From: Achromobacter ruhlandii | GTDB lineage: Bacteria > Pseudomonadota > Gammaproteobacteria > Burkholderiales > Burkholderiaceae_B | Assembly: GCF_902859695.1 (NCBI RefSeq) | Contig: NZ_CADIJL010000002.1 | Coordinates: 62,001-126,000 of the forward strand | Reading direction: 5' to 3' | DNA: 64,000 nt | In this document: positions 22,939-33,496 of the stretch, piece by piece | How the letters are laid out: each line of letters starts with the position of its first letter | How positions within the stretch are numbered: position 1 is the first letter of the stretch | The notes under the pieces: generated by a model | What the model was told of the DNA's origin: nothing | Databases searched by the model: none | What the model saw: only the letters and a program-made list of their open reading frames with translations | Translations under genes and position numbers: made by a program

Positions 22939-24873
22939 TCAGGCTTCGCCCTGCTCGATTTCTTCCAGCGAGCCCTGCAGTTCGAGCCACTGTTCTTCCA
23001 GCGTTTCCAGGCGCTTGCCGTGTTCGCCGTGCTCGGCCATGACCTTCTGGCGTTCGGCGCGGCGCGCGTCGGAATACAGGTCCGGGTCGGCGATGACGCC
23101 GTCCAGCGCCTGCAGCTTGACGCGTAGTTTCTCCATCTCGGTCTCGACCTTGGCGAGCTTGGCTTCCAGCGGCTTGCGCAGCGCCGACAGGCGCTGACGC
23201 TGCTCGGCCTCGGCGCGGCGTTGCGCCTTGCGGTCGACCACGGCCTCGCCGTTCTCGGCGTTTTCGCGGGCGGCCTCGGCGCGTTCGCCGGCGTTGCGGG
23301 CGGCGAGCCAGTCGCGATAGTCCTCCAGGTCGCCGTCGAATTCGCGCACGGCGCCGTCGGCCACGATCCAGAAGCTGTCCACGGTGGTGCGCAGCAGATG
23401 GCGATCGTGCGAGACCAGCAGCATGCTGCCGCCAAACTCGGCCAGCGCGGCGGCCAGGGCCTCGCGCGTCTCGACGTCCAGGTGGTTGCTGGGCTCGTCC
23501 AGCAACAGCAGGTTGGGCTTCTGCCACACGATCAGCGACAGCGCCAGGCGAGCCTTTTCGCCGCCCGACATTGGCCCGACCTTGCTGTTGACCGTGTCGC
23601 CCGAGAAGCCGAAGCCGCCCAGATAGTTGCGCAGCTCCTGCTCGCGCGTTTCCGGCGACAACCGCGCCAGGTGGGCCAGCGGCGTGCTGTCCACGTCCAG
23701 CATGTCGAGCTGGTGCTGGTGGAAGTAGCCGATCGCCAGCCCGCGCGAGGCGCGGCGTTCACCGGCCTGCACCGGCAGTTCCTCGGCCAGGGTCTTGATC
23801 AGCGTGCTCTTGCCGGCGCCGTTGGCGCCCAGCACGCCGACGCGGCTGCCGGCGCGCACCATCAGCGTCACGTCGCGCAGGATCGGCACCTCATTGCCGG
23901 CCGCGTCGGTGTAGCCGGCCGACAGGTGCTCCAGCGTCAGCAGCGGATCCGGCACTTGCTCGGGCGAGGGGATGCGGATGTCGATGCCGGCCTCGGCGTG
24001 CAGCGGCGCCAGCACCTGCATGCGGGCCAGCGCCTTGACCCGGCTCTGGGCCTGCTTGGCCTTGGAGGCCTTGGCCTTGAAGCGGTCGATGAAGCCCTGC
24101 AGGCGCGCGGCTTCGCGCGTCTGGCGTTCGTAGGCGATGTTGGTCTGGCGCAGGCGCTCGGCGCGCTGCGTCAGGAAGTCGCCGTAGCCGCCGCGGTAGC
24201 GCACCAGCTTGGCGTGATCGAAATGCAGGATGGACTTGGCCACCGCGTCCAGGAACTCGGTGTCGTGGGAGATCAGCATGACGGTGCCGGGATAGGCGGC
24301 CAGCCATTTCTCCAGCCACAGCATGGCGTCCAGGTCCAGGTGGTTGGTGGGCTCGTCCAGCAGCAGCAGTTCGGACGGCGCCATCAGCGCTCGCGCCAGC
24401 GCCAGGCGCATGCGCCAGCCGCCGGAGAAGCTCGCCACCGGCTGGCTCCATTCGGCCGGCTTGAAGCCCAGGCCGGCCAGCAGCTGTTCGGCGCGGGAGG
24501 CCGCGCTCCAGGCGCCGGCCTCCACCAGCGCCGCTTCGACCTCGGCGATCTGCGTGCCCTGGTCGTCGGTGAGTTCGGCGCGGCGCGCCTGCAGCGCGCG
24601 CAGCGGCGTGTCGCCGTCGATGACGAATTCGCGCGCGGGGCGGTCGTCGGCGTGCAGTTCCTGTTCGACGCTGGCGATGCGCCAGCCGGCCGGCAGCGCC
24701 AGGTTGCCGGCGTCCAGGTCCAGCGCGCCGGTCAGCAGCGCGAACAGCGACGACTTGCCGGCGCCGTTCTTGCCGACGATGCCGACGCGTTCGCCCGGGT
24801 GCACCACGAATTCGGCGTCGTCCAGCAGCACCTTGGTGCCGCGACGCAGGGTCAATCCAGAGGCGCGGATCAC
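22939..24873 (-). CDS. ABC-F family ATPase (YheS-like)
   Basis: 644-residue soluble protein with two ABC domains and no membrane segments. Walker A loops are GKNGAGKSS (near residue 35) and GANGAGKST (near 350), signatures FSGGWRMRL and MSGGEKARL, and Walker B ends LLLLDEPTNHLD and LLLLDEPSNHLD. Between them is the charged ABC-F linker (FKAKASKAKQAQSRVKAL). The C-terminal coiled coil (EAKLAKVETEMEKLRVKLQA) resembles E. coli YheS. ABC-F proteins act on the ribosome rather than in transport. GTG start overlaps the prmB stop (GTGA). It ends the dap operon. Confidence 0.9.
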   Translation of the reverse strand: MIRASGLTLRRGTKVLLDDAEFVVHPGERVGIVGKNGAGKSSLFALLTGALDLDAGNLALPAGWRIASVEQELHADDRPAREFVIDGDTPLRALQARRAELTDDQGTQIAEVEAALVEAGAWSAASRAEQLLAGLGFKPAEWSQPVASFSGGWRMRLALARALMAPSELLLLDEPTNHLDLDAMLWLEKWLAAYPGTVMLISHDTEFLDAVAKSILHFDHAKLVRYRGGYGDFLTQRAERLRQTNIAYERQTREAARLQGFIDRFKAKASKAKQAQSRVKALARMQVLAPLHAEAGIDIRIPSPEQVPDPLLTLEHLSAGYTDAAGNEVPILRDVTLMVRAGSRVGVLGANGAGKSTLIKTLAEELPVQAGERRASRGLAIGYFHQHQLDMLDVDSTPLAHLARLSPETREQELRNYLGGFGFSGDTVNSKVGPMSGGEKARLALSLIVWQKPNLLLLDEPSNHLDVETREALAAALAEFGGSMLLVSHDRHLLRTTVDSFWIVADGAVREFDGDLEDYRDWLAARNAGERAEAARENAENGEAVVDRKAQRRAEAEQRQRLSALRKPLEAKLAKVETEMEKLRVKLQALDGVIADPDLYSDARRAERQKVMAEHGEHGKRLETLEEQWLELQGSLEEIEQGEA

Positions 24874-25766
24874 GTCGTCAACTGCTCGCGGGTCAGCAAC
24901 AGCAACTGGTCGGACGCTGCTTCCGTATCCAGCCACACCGGCGACAGCTCAGGGAAGGCGGCTTCGAAGAAATCGCGCTCGTGGCCGATCTCCAGCACCA
25001 GCACGCCGTTTTCCGACAGGTAACGCGGCGCGGCCTGCAGGATGCGGCGCACCAGATCCATGCCGTCGGCGCCGCCGGCCAGGGCCAGGTGCGGCTCGTG
25101 GCGGTATTCCTGCGGCAGCACGTCCATCGAGCCGCTGTTGACGTAGGGCGGGTTGCAGACGATCACGTCGTACTGGCGTTCGGGCAGGTTGTCGAACAGA
25201 TCGCTCTGGTGCAGCGCCAGCCGGTCGGCCAGGCCGTAGTCGTCGACGTTGCGGCGCGCGACCTCGAGCGCGTCGGGCGACACGTCGACGGCGTCCACCT
25301 GGGCATAAGGGAAGGCCAGCGCCGACAGGATCGCCAGGCAGCCCGAGCCGGTGCACATGTCCAGCACGCTGTCGACGGCCTGCGCGTCCTGCACCCAGGG
25401 CGACAGGCCTTCGTCCAGCAGCTCCGCGATGGGCGAGCGCGGCACGATGACGCGCGCGTCCACGTAGAAGCGATGCCCGCGCAGCCAGGCCTCGTTGGTG
25501 AGATACGCGGCCGGCACGCGCTCGGTGACACGGCGGTCGATCAGCTCCAGCACACGGTTGCGTTCCTCGGTGAGCACGCGGGCGTCCAGAAAGGGCTCCA
25601 GCGTGTCCAGCGGCAGGTGCAGCGCGTGCAGGACCAGATAGACCGTCTCGTCCCAGGCGTTGTCGCTGCCGTGCCCCAGCGCCACCTGGGCGGCGTTCAG
25701 GCGCGATACGCCGTAGCGGATCAGGTCGCGCAGGGTCAGCAGTTCTTGGCGGGCGGATTGATACAT
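24870..25766 (-). CDS. prmB: Ribosomal protein uL3 glutamine methyltransferase
   Basis: 298 residues; SAM-dependent N5-glutamine methylation of ribosomal protein L3. The SAM loop LDMCTGSGCLAI and catalytic NPPY (VCNPPYVNSG) are present, and the opening helix bundle (LRDLIRYGVSRLNAAQVALG HG) and PAAYLTNEAW resemble E. coli PrmB closely, separating it from PrmC. It starts 10 bp after dapE and is coupled to the ABC-F gene by a 4-bp overlap. Confidence 0.93.
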   Translation of the reverse strand: MYQSARQELLTLRDLIRYGVSRLNAAQVALGHGSDNAWDETVYLVLHALHLPLDTLEPFLDARVLTEERNRVLELIDRRVTERVPAAYLTNEAWLRGHRFYVDARVIVPRSPIAELLDEGLSPWVQDAQAVDSVLDMCTGSGCLAILSALAFPYAQVDAVDVSPDALEVARRNVDDYGLADRLALHQSDLFDNLPERQYDVIVCNPPYVNSGSMDVLPQEYRHEPHLALAGGADGMDLVRRILQAAPRYLSENGVLVLEIGHERDFFEAAFPELSPVWLDTEAASDQLLLLTREQLTT

Positions 25767-25776
25767 GAGAGGCTTT

Positions 25777-27813
<2,037 letters not shown>

Positions 27814-27841
27814 AGCGGCTCAGCTTTTCAAAAAAGGTTGA

Positions 27842-29038
27842 TCAAACGGAAGTATGTACGAAATGGGCGATGCGTTCGGCCGCCTGTACGCAGTCGGCCA
27901 AAGGCGCCACCAGGGCCAGGCGGATGCGCCCCTGCCCGGGATTCACGCCGTGCGCTTCGCGCGCCAGGAAACTGCCCGGCAGCACGGTAACACCGGTACG
28001 GCCATAAAGGTCGCGCGCGAACGCGGTATCCGAACCCGGGGTGGCTGCCCACAGGTAGAACGAGGCCTGCGGACGCTGCACGTCCAGCACGTTCTGCAGG
28101 ATCGGCAGCACGGCCTCGAATTTCTCGCGGTACAGGCGGCGGTTGTCCTTGACGTGGGCCTCGTCGGTCCAGGCGGCGATGCTGGCCGCCGACACCAGCG
28201 GGCTCATGGCGCTGCCATGATACGTGCGGTAGCGCAGGAAGCGGCCGATCAGCGCGGCGTCGCCCGCCACGAAACCCGAACGCAGGCCCGGCACGTTCGA
28301 GCGCTTGGACAGGCTGGAGAACGCCACCAGGTTGCGGTAGTCGTTGCGGCCCAGCCGGCGCGCCGCCTGCAGGCCGCCCAGCGGCGGATTGCCTTCGTCC
28401 AGGTAGATCTCGGAATAGCACTCGTCGGAGGCGATCACGAAGCCGTAGCGGTCGGACAGGGCGAACAGGTCCTTCCATTCGTCCAGCGACATGACGTTGC
28501 CGGCCGGGTTGCCCGGCGAGCAGACGAATACCAGGCGGGTCTTTTTCCAGATGTCTTGCGGCACCTGGTTCCAGTCGCAGGCGAAATTGCGCAGCGCGTC
28601 GGCGTTGACGTAGTAGGGCGTGGCGCCGGCCAGCAGGGTGGCGCCTTCGTAGATCTGGTAGAACGGGTTGGGGCAGATCACCACCGATCCGGCCGACGGA
28701 TCGATCACCGTCTGGGTGAAGGCGAACAGGGCCTCGCGCGAGCCCAGCGCCGGCAGCACCTGGGTCTCGGCATCGGGCGCCGGGATGCTGTAGCGCCGCG
28801 CCAGCCAGTCGGCGATGGCCCGGCGCAGTGCGGGATCGCCCTTGGTCGACGGGTACACCGACAGTCCGCCAAGGTTGTCGCGGATGGCCTGCGCGACGCG
28901 TTCCGGCGCGGCGTGTTTGGGCTCGCCGATCGACAGGTTGATGGGCGTCAGGCCGTCCGGCTGCGCAGTGGCCGAGGCCAGCAGGGCGCGCAGTTTTTCG
29001 AACGGGTAGGGGTGCAGGGCATCGAGGCGCGGATTCAT
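27842..29038 (-). CDS. dapC: Succinyldiaminopimelate transaminase
   Basis: 398-residue fold-type I PLP aminotransferase. Substrate and cofactor motifs: NLSIGEPKHAAP, CPNPFYQIYEG, FVCSPGNPAGNV, SDECYSEIY and the lysine in FSSLSKRSNVPGLRSG. Location directly before dapD and resemblance to the characterised Bordetella DapC support the specific call over a generic class I aminotransferase. ATG 29038 gives MNPRLDALHPYPFEKLR. It heads the dapC-dapD-dapE-prmB-ABC-F operon and is divergent from tRNA-Leu. Confidence 0.93.
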   Translation of the reverse strand: MNPRLDALHPYPFEKLRALLASATAQPDGLTPINLSIGEPKHAAPERVAQAIRDNLGGLSVYPSTKGDPALRRAIADWLARRYSIPAPDAETQVLPALGSREALFAFTQTVIDPSAGSVVICPNPFYQIYEGATLLAGATPYYVNADALRNFACDWNQVPQDIWKKTRLVFVCSPGNPAGNVMSLDEWKDLFALSDRYGFVIASDECYSEIYLDEGNPPLGGLQAARRLGRNDYRNLVAFSSLSKRSNVPGLRSGFVAGDAALIGRFLRYRTYHGSAMSPLVSAASIAAWTDEAHVKDNRRLYREKFEAVLPILQNVLDVQRPQASFYLWAATPGSDTAFARDLYGRTGVTVLPGSFLAREAHGVNPGQGRIRLALVAPLADCVQAAERIAHFVHTSV

Positions 29039-29085
29039 GACGCAAGATTTTAACAAGCAAGCTACAATAGCGGGCTTGGCCTATT

Positions 29086-29172
29086 GCGAAGGTGGCGAAA
29101 TTGGTAGACGCACCAGGTTTAGGTCCTGACGCCGTAACAGGTGTAGGGGTTCGAGTCCCCTCCTTCGCACCA
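29086..29172 (+). tRNA. tRNA-Leu (anticodon UAG)
   Basis: 87 nt with the class II long variable arm. Acceptor stem gcgaagg / ccttcgc, discriminator A and encoded CCA. D-loop region gcgaaattggtagacgc and anticodon loop tttaggt (TAG), reading CUN codons. T-arm aggggttcgagtcccct. The first anticodon-stem pair appears mismatched (C-A). Followed closely by a terminator. Confidence 0.96.
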
Positions 29173-29217
29173 ACCCTATTCGGGTACTGAATCGGCGCCA
29201 TGCCGGCAGTATCCCAA

Positions 29218-29253
29218 GACCCCGAGACATCCGTGTGTCTCGGGGTCTTTTCA
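29218..29253 (+). terminator. Terminator after tRNA-Leu
   Basis: Perfect 12-bp stem gaccccgagaca / tgtctcggggtc, 6-nt loop, followed by tttt and a further T-rich stretch. Confidence 0.9.
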
Positions 29254-29427
29254 TTTTGGGAGTCTTTTCATATGGCGGATCTTGGTGATTTCCTTATGAA
29301 TCAGAGGGTTGATAGGGATGTCGGCGGGATGCCGGCTCCGAGTCCGGCCCCGTATTTTCGCGCCTATACCGCATTTCCCATGCTTGTTATAAAGACGCCT
29401 GAAGCTTTTCTTGTCGAGCGAGGGTAA

Positions 29428-29709
29428 ATGTCTCCGATTCAACTGCTTAGCCGCGGCGGCCCGCTGTTGTTGCTCGCCGCGCTCATGTCTGGCTGTTCCT
29501 CCTCCTCGCCCGTCAACCCCTGGTCTTCGCCCGCGGCACCGGGCTCCGGTCCCGATTCGTCGCGTGTCAGCCTTGAATGCCGGGTAAGCCGCAACAGTTG
29601 CCTCTACAACGGTAAGTACGAGGTGGGCGAGCGGGATTACGCGGAAGAAGAGGCCAAGCGCCTGAACCGGGCCGAGATGGAACGGTTGCGTCGCGCTTTC
29701 GGCGGTTGA
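29428..29709 (+). CDS. Small outer-membrane-type lipoprotein, unknown function
   Basis: 93 residues. Type II signal peptide with lipobox LMSGC (Cys about residue 23), followed by a Ser/Pro-rich linker and a short charged domain (YEVGERDYAEEEAKRLNRAE) with two further cysteines. Good ribosome-binding site (gagggtaaATG). Not assigned to a named family. The 255 bp before it hold only the tRNA terminator and no convincing gene. Confidence 0.82.
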   Translation: MSPIQLLSRGGPLLLLAALMSGCSSSSPVNPWSSPAAPGSGPDSSRVSLECRVSRNSCLYNGKYEVGERDYAEEEAKRLNRAEMERLRRAFGG

Positions 29710-29721
29710 GTCAGGATATGA

Positions 29722-29747
29722 AAAAGCCCGTCAGATGACGGGCTTTT
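29722..29747. terminator. Bidirectional terminator between convergent lipoprotein genes
   Basis: aaaagcccgtca / tgacgggctttt arms, with A and T runs on both sides, between two convergent genes. Confidence 0.88.
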
Positions 29748-29793
29748 CACATGCGGTGCGCGCTTGATGGGCGTGCACCGCTTTTTTTTGTGC

Positions 29794-30336
29794 TTACTTC
29801 AAGAGCTTGGGGAACGCCGGGTCGCGCACCGCCTTCTTGATCAGTTCCTGAACCGCGCCGAGCCCCGCCAGTGCCGTCTGGGTGCAGGCCGTTTCGCCGA
29901 CGAAACTGGTGGTGAACTTGTAGGTGTCTTCCACCGACAGCGAATTGCCGTTGCTGGATCTCAATGTCAGGGCGCTGACCCATTTGCCACTGTTTGAACT
30001 GAAGTTGAGCTTGTCGAGCGTGCCGGTGAGTTCCACTGGCGCTTTTTCGGCATAGAGATTTGCCATCACAAGCTCACTGACGAGCGCTTTGCGGACGTAT
30101 TCCGAATACGCCTCGGCATTCGGCGTCTTGACGGGACCGAAAGCGCGGCAGGTCAGCACGCCAGACTTGCTCTGATCGCCGGGGCCATTGTTGAAGGGGC
30201 CGACATTCACCTTGACTTCGCCCATCGAACGCAATGCCGATACGGTTTCGGCATCGGCCGAATACCGGGGCACGGCGAACGTCGAACAACCCGAGATCGT
30301 CAGTGCAAGGACGACAACGGCAGACAGCTTTAGCAT
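29794..30336 (-). CDS. Putative lipoprotein, unknown function
   Basis: 180 residues, lipobox LTISGC (Cys about residue 18). The mature part begins STFAVPRYSADAETVSALRS, has two more cysteines (VLTCRAF, ETACTQ) and a beta-rich middle (VELTGTLDKLNFSSN). I cannot name the family. ATG 30336 has AGAGG upstream. Its last part faces the terminator at 29722. Confidence 0.75.
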   Translation of the reverse strand: MLKLSAVVVLALTISGCSTFAVPRYSADAETVSALRSMGEVKVNVGPFNNGPGDQSKSGVLTCRAFGPVKTPNAEAYSEYVRKALVSELVMANLYAEKAPVELTGTLDKLNFSSNSGKWVSALTLRSSNGNSLSVEDTYKFTTSFVGETACTQTALAGLGAVQELIKKAVRDPAFPKLLK

Positions 30337-30424
30337 GTACCTCTCCCTATTATTGGTTTCGTTTTGTAGCACAAAAATAGGGGCGGTACAGCGCGAGATC
30401 TGGACGGGCAATAGCAGGCGTTGA

Positions 30425-30937
30425 TCAGGCGAGGGCGGCAGCCGTGGCTTGCGGTCTGCCGTAGAACACCCGGGCGCAGACCGCGCCGCTGACCAGTCCG
30501 GGCAAGCCACCCAGGAACAGCGGGAAGCCCAGTTCGATGAGCGAGCTGTCGCGCACCGCGAAGCCCGCCAGGAACACGAAGGCATAGAGGCCGCCCAGCA
30601 GCCCCGGCCAGCAGTACGAGCGCCATGTCACGACGGCGGGCCGGCAGGCGCCCGCCACCAGGCCGCACAGCAACGCAGGCACGCCGCCGTACAGGTATGA
30701 CCAGATCACCAGGAACATGGACGTAAACAGCGTTTCCAGGCTCTTCGCGGCGATGGCCAGGAACAGCGCGAAGATCAGGGTGCCCACCGGGGGGCCCAGC
30801 GCGGCGAACAGGGCGGCCCCGGCGGCGGCCGAGCGGGCAATGTCGCCGTGCGTCTTGCCGTCGGGTCGGCGCGACATACGCCAACTCAGCACGCCCAGCG
30901 ACACGGCGGCCAGCACATATACGGATAACAGCAGCAC
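30425..30937 (-). CDS. Integral membrane protein, unknown function
   Basis: 170 residues with four to five hydrophobic segments (LLLSVYVLAAVSLGVLSW; AALGPPVGTLIFALFLAIAA; PALLCGLVAGAC; LLGGLYAFVFLAGFAV; FPLFLGGLPGLVSGAVC). No motif points to a function. GTG start, 14 bp after the preceding gene, so likely one transcript with it. Confidence 0.7.
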   Translation of the reverse strand: MLLLSVYVLAAVSLGVLSWRMSRRPDGKTHGDIARSAAAGAALFAALGPPVGTLIFALFLAIAAKSLETLFTSMFLVIWSYLYGGVPALLCGLVAGACRPAVVTWRSYCWPGLLGGLYAFVFLAGFAVRDSSLIELGFPLFLGGLPGLVSGAVCARVFYGRPQATAAALA

Positions 30938-30951
30938 AGCGTGGTTCTTTC

Positions 30952-31311
30952 TTATGCGTCGGTGGGCTTGTTGGGAAACAGGTTCAGCGACAGGATCGCG
31001 TCGGGATAGGTCGCCAGCAGCATCCCCGACAGGTGGCCGTGCAAGGCGCCGAACAGCGGCCAGGTCAGCGCCTCGCTGCCGGGCAACAGGTCCAGCAGCA
31101 TCAGTTGGCCGGTGCGCACGGTGCCGACGAAGTAGGCGCGTTCGTCATGCTGGCCGGTGGGCGTGGCGCGATAGATCTTGGTGGCGCGGCCGCTGTCGTC
31201 CTTGCGCCAGCTGTTGCCGCTGGTCGTGGCGCGGGCGCCGATGGGAACGATGTCAGCCTGGATGGTTTCCCAAAGGCTGCGGGCGTTGGCGGCGTATACG
31301 ACGATGGTCAT
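30952..31311 (-). CDS. Hypothetical protein
   Basis: 119 residues, soluble, no signal peptide or recognised domain. Contains WRKDDSGRATKIYRATPTGQ and a Leu-rich C-terminal half (SGMLLATYPDAILSLNLFPN). First gene of a probable two-gene unit with the membrane protein that follows. Confidence 0.6.
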   Translation of the reverse strand: MTIVVYAANARSLWETIQADIVPIGARATTSGNSWRKDDSGRATKIYRATPTGQHDERAYFVGTVRTGQLMLLDLLPGSEALTWPLFGALHGHLSGMLLATYPDAILSLNLFPNKPTDA

Positions 31312-31408
31312 GATGGGCGCTGTCCTAAGCGAAAAACGAGGAACGCGAGGCCGGGCACGGCAAAGTTACCAACGTCTCCGAGGCACGGCAAGCGCCAGCG
31401 CGCCAGAA

Positions 31409-31798
31409 TCAGTCGCCTGCCAGTTCCCGCAGTTCATCAGCGCGGTTGATGTTGAGCAGCATCGGGCAGTACTCGTACATGGGCGAACCGACGTGCGACC
31501 CGGCCAGCGCGCAATGGCCGTTGCGGTAGGCCAGCCAGGCCTTCTGGGTCTGTTCCAGCTTGACGGCGTCGTCCGGGTATTCGTTGGCCAGGCGCGCCTG
31601 GATCCTGGCGTAGAGCGTGTTGATTTCACGCTTGGCGGCCGCCGAGACGCCTTCCGCGCAGGCCCCGACGGTGCCATTGTTGGTGACACCCGCGTCGCGC
31701 AGGCAGCGGTCGTACTGGCCCATGTAGTCCGGCGTGGAGGCGCCCAGGACCAGGGCGGGAGACAGCATCAGGGAGAGCGCGAGGGCATGTCGGATCAT
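31409..31798 (-). CDS. LprI-family / DUF1311 periplasmic protein
   Basis: 129 residues with signal peptide (LALSLMLSPALVLGA). Four cysteines spaced as in LprI-type lysozyme-inhibitor-like domains: YDRCLRDAG, GACAEG, GHCALAG, YEYCPML. The motif LEQTQKAWLAYRNGHC is typical of this family. Periplasmic; possibly a lysozyme inhibitor, but the activity is inferred from family only. Confidence 0.75.
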   Translation of the reverse strand: MIRHALALSLMLSPALVLGASTPDYMGQYDRCLRDAGVTNNGTVGACAEGVSAAAKREINTLYARIQARLANEYPDDAVKLEQTQKAWLAYRNGHCALAGSHVGSPMYEYCPMLLNINRADELRELAGD

Positions 31799-31891
31799 GG
31801 TGGCGCGAAGGCGAAAAGTGGAAGGATCGGACGCGCCGGAAGCGGCGCGCAGCGCAAGCATACCGCCTGTCGCGGCTTGGTGTTTTCCCGG

Positions 31892-31920
31892 TTGACACTG
31901 TCCTGGATAGTCCATAAAGT
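31892..31920 (+). promoter_or_regulatory. Sigma70 promoter of the GlpP operon
   Basis: Perfect -35 TTGACA (31892-31897), 17-bp spacer, -10 TAAAGT (31915-31920). Transcription would start near 31927, 95 nt before the first start codon and just ahead of the palindrome at 31937. Confidence 0.75.
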
Positions 31921-31936
31921 CACTCGCACAGATCTA

Positions 31937-31969
31937 GATAAAAGACCATCTGTAAGATGGTCTTTTATC
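31937..31969 (+). promoter_or_regulatory. Leader palindrome, candidate GlpP attenuator
   Basis: gataaaagaccatct and agatggtcttttatc are perfect 15-bp arms around a 3-nt centre. In the RNA this is a stem with an A-run on the 5' side and U-run on the 3' side, like an intrinsic terminator, located about +11 to +43 of the proposed transcript. It could equally be a DNA operator overlapping the start region. The GlpP-type gene at the operon's end favours attenuation. Confidence 0.65.
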
Positions 31970-32021
31970 GCGCGCACGCTGCGTCGACCTCTTACAGAAA
32001 TAATTCCAAGAGGAGACTGCC

Positions 32022-33482
32022 GTGCATCAATCAATACCCGTCAAGCTGCGTGGCATCGATGATGTCATCGCGTATATCGATTCACGCCCGGGCATCGTCG
32101 GCCGGGCTGGGCTGATCTGGTGGCTGGCCCTGGGCGGATTGTTCCTGGACGCATTCGCCAATTCCGCGCTCAGCGCGGGCCTGGGGCCCATGACGCGCGA
32201 CCTGAGCCTGAGCGCGGCCCAGGTGGCGCTGATGACGTCCTTCGCGTCCTGGGTGGCCATCGCCTTCAATCCCATCGGTGGCTGGATGGCCGATCGCTGG
32301 GGGCGCATGCGACCGCTGATCGTCGCCAAGCTGCTGGCGCTGATCGGCGCGCTGCTGGTGGTGTTCGCGCCGTCGTTCGACGTCATCCTGGCCGGCCGTT
32401 TTTTCGTTGGCGCGGCCTATGGCATCGACTTCGCCATCGCGATGGCGGTGCTGGCGGAATTCACGCCCGTCAGGCTCAAGAGCCGCCTGAACACCTGGCA
32501 GGGCATGTGGTACACGGCGGTCTGCTCCAATCTGCTGCTGGCGCTGCTATTCCACTCCTGGGAGGTGGGCGACGCGATCTGGCGCTATTCGGTCGCGGCC
32601 ACGGCGGTGTTCGCGCTGACCATTCTGGCGCTGCAGCTGCGCTACATGGTCGAGAGCCCGATCTGGCTGGCGCGCAAGGAGCGCGTCGACGAGGCGGCCG
32701 CGGCCATGACCCGCATCTACGGCCAGTCCTTCACGGCCGCGCCGCCGCGCGAACGCGTACCGGTGGCCAACCAGGCGCGGCGCGGGCTGGCCAACGTGCT
32801 GTTGATCTTCCGCGGCGTGTACCTGCCGCGCACGATCCTGGCCGCCACCGTGCAGATCGGCCAGTCGATCCAGTACTTCGCGGTGGGGTGGTATCTGCCG
32901 CTGATCAGCGCGGCACTGTTCGGCAAGGACTTCGTCTATGCCACGGTGGGTGCGCTGGTGTTCAACATCTTCGGCATCTTTGGCGGCTTCATGTCGCCCT
33001 ACGTCGGCCGCAAGCTCGGCCTGCGGCGCGCCTCGGCGTTCGGATTCGCGGCGGTCTTCCTGATGCTGCTGATCCTGGGCACCTTCCACGGCAGGATGCC
33101 GCTGTGGCTGGCGGTGGCGGTGCCATCGCTGTTCATCCTGTTCCATTCCGGCGGTCCGGGCGCCAACGGCAAGAGCCTGTCGTCGCTGTCGTTCCGGGGC
33201 GAACTGCGGGCCGGCGCCAACGGGGTCATCGGCGCGCTCGGCTCGATCGGGGCGGCGGTCGGCCTGCTGGTGTTTCCGCTGTTCCGCGAGAGCTATGGCC
33301 TGGAGAAGACCTTCCTGATCCTGTCGGTCGTGCCGCTGGCCGCCAGCATCATCTGCTTTGCCATCAAATGGGATCCCACCCGCAGCGGCATCAATCCGGA
33401 CAACGAAGCCGGCGCGCCGCAGTTCAAGGGTGACGAGAACCTGCCCGCGCTCGATCCGGCGCTGGGGAAAACCGCACGATGA
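32022..33482 (+). CDS. MFS transporter, sugar-porter-like
   Basis: 486 residues, about 12 membrane segments. The MFS loop GGWMADRWGRMRP (between segments 2 and 3) and the later RYMVESPIWLARKERVDEAA match the sugar-porter pattern, as does PYVGRKLGLRRA in the second half. Probably brings a polyol or related small molecule across the inner membrane. GTG start with AGGAGA 6 nt upstream. It is the first gene of a five-gene unit and overlaps or abuts the kinase. The substrate is not deducible. Confidence 0.85.
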   Translation: MHQSIPVKLRGIDDVIAYIDSRPGIVGRAGLIWWLALGGLFLDAFANSALSAGLGPMTRDLSLSAAQVALMTSFASWVAIAFNPIGGWMADRWGRMRPLIVAKLLALIGALLVVFAPSFDVILAGRFFVGAAYGIDFAIAMAVLAEFTPVRLKSRLNTWQGMWYTAVCSNLLLALLFHSWEVGDAIWRYSVAATAVFALTILALQLRYMVESPIWLARKERVDEAAAAMTRIYGQSFTAAPPRERVPVANQARRGLANVLLIFRGVYLPRTILAATVQIGQSIQYFAVGWYLPLISAALFGKDFVYATVGALVFNIFGIFGGFMSPYVGRKLGLRRASAFGFAAVFLMLLILGTFHGRMPLWLAVAVPSLFILFHSGGPGANGKSLSSLSFRGELRAGANGVIGALGSIGAAVGLLVFPLFRESYGLEKTFLILSVVPLAASIICFAIKWDPTRSGINPDNEAGAPQFKGDENLPALDPALGKTAR

Positions 33483-33496
33483 GGGACGGAGACAAT

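Noticed and set aside
29272..29427. Possible 51-residue protein starting MADLGDFLMNQRVDRDVGG
   Set aside because: Ribosome-binding site is weakly placed, it begins within the T-rich tail region of the tRNA terminator and has no recognisable features. A competing minus-strand frame exists in the same place.
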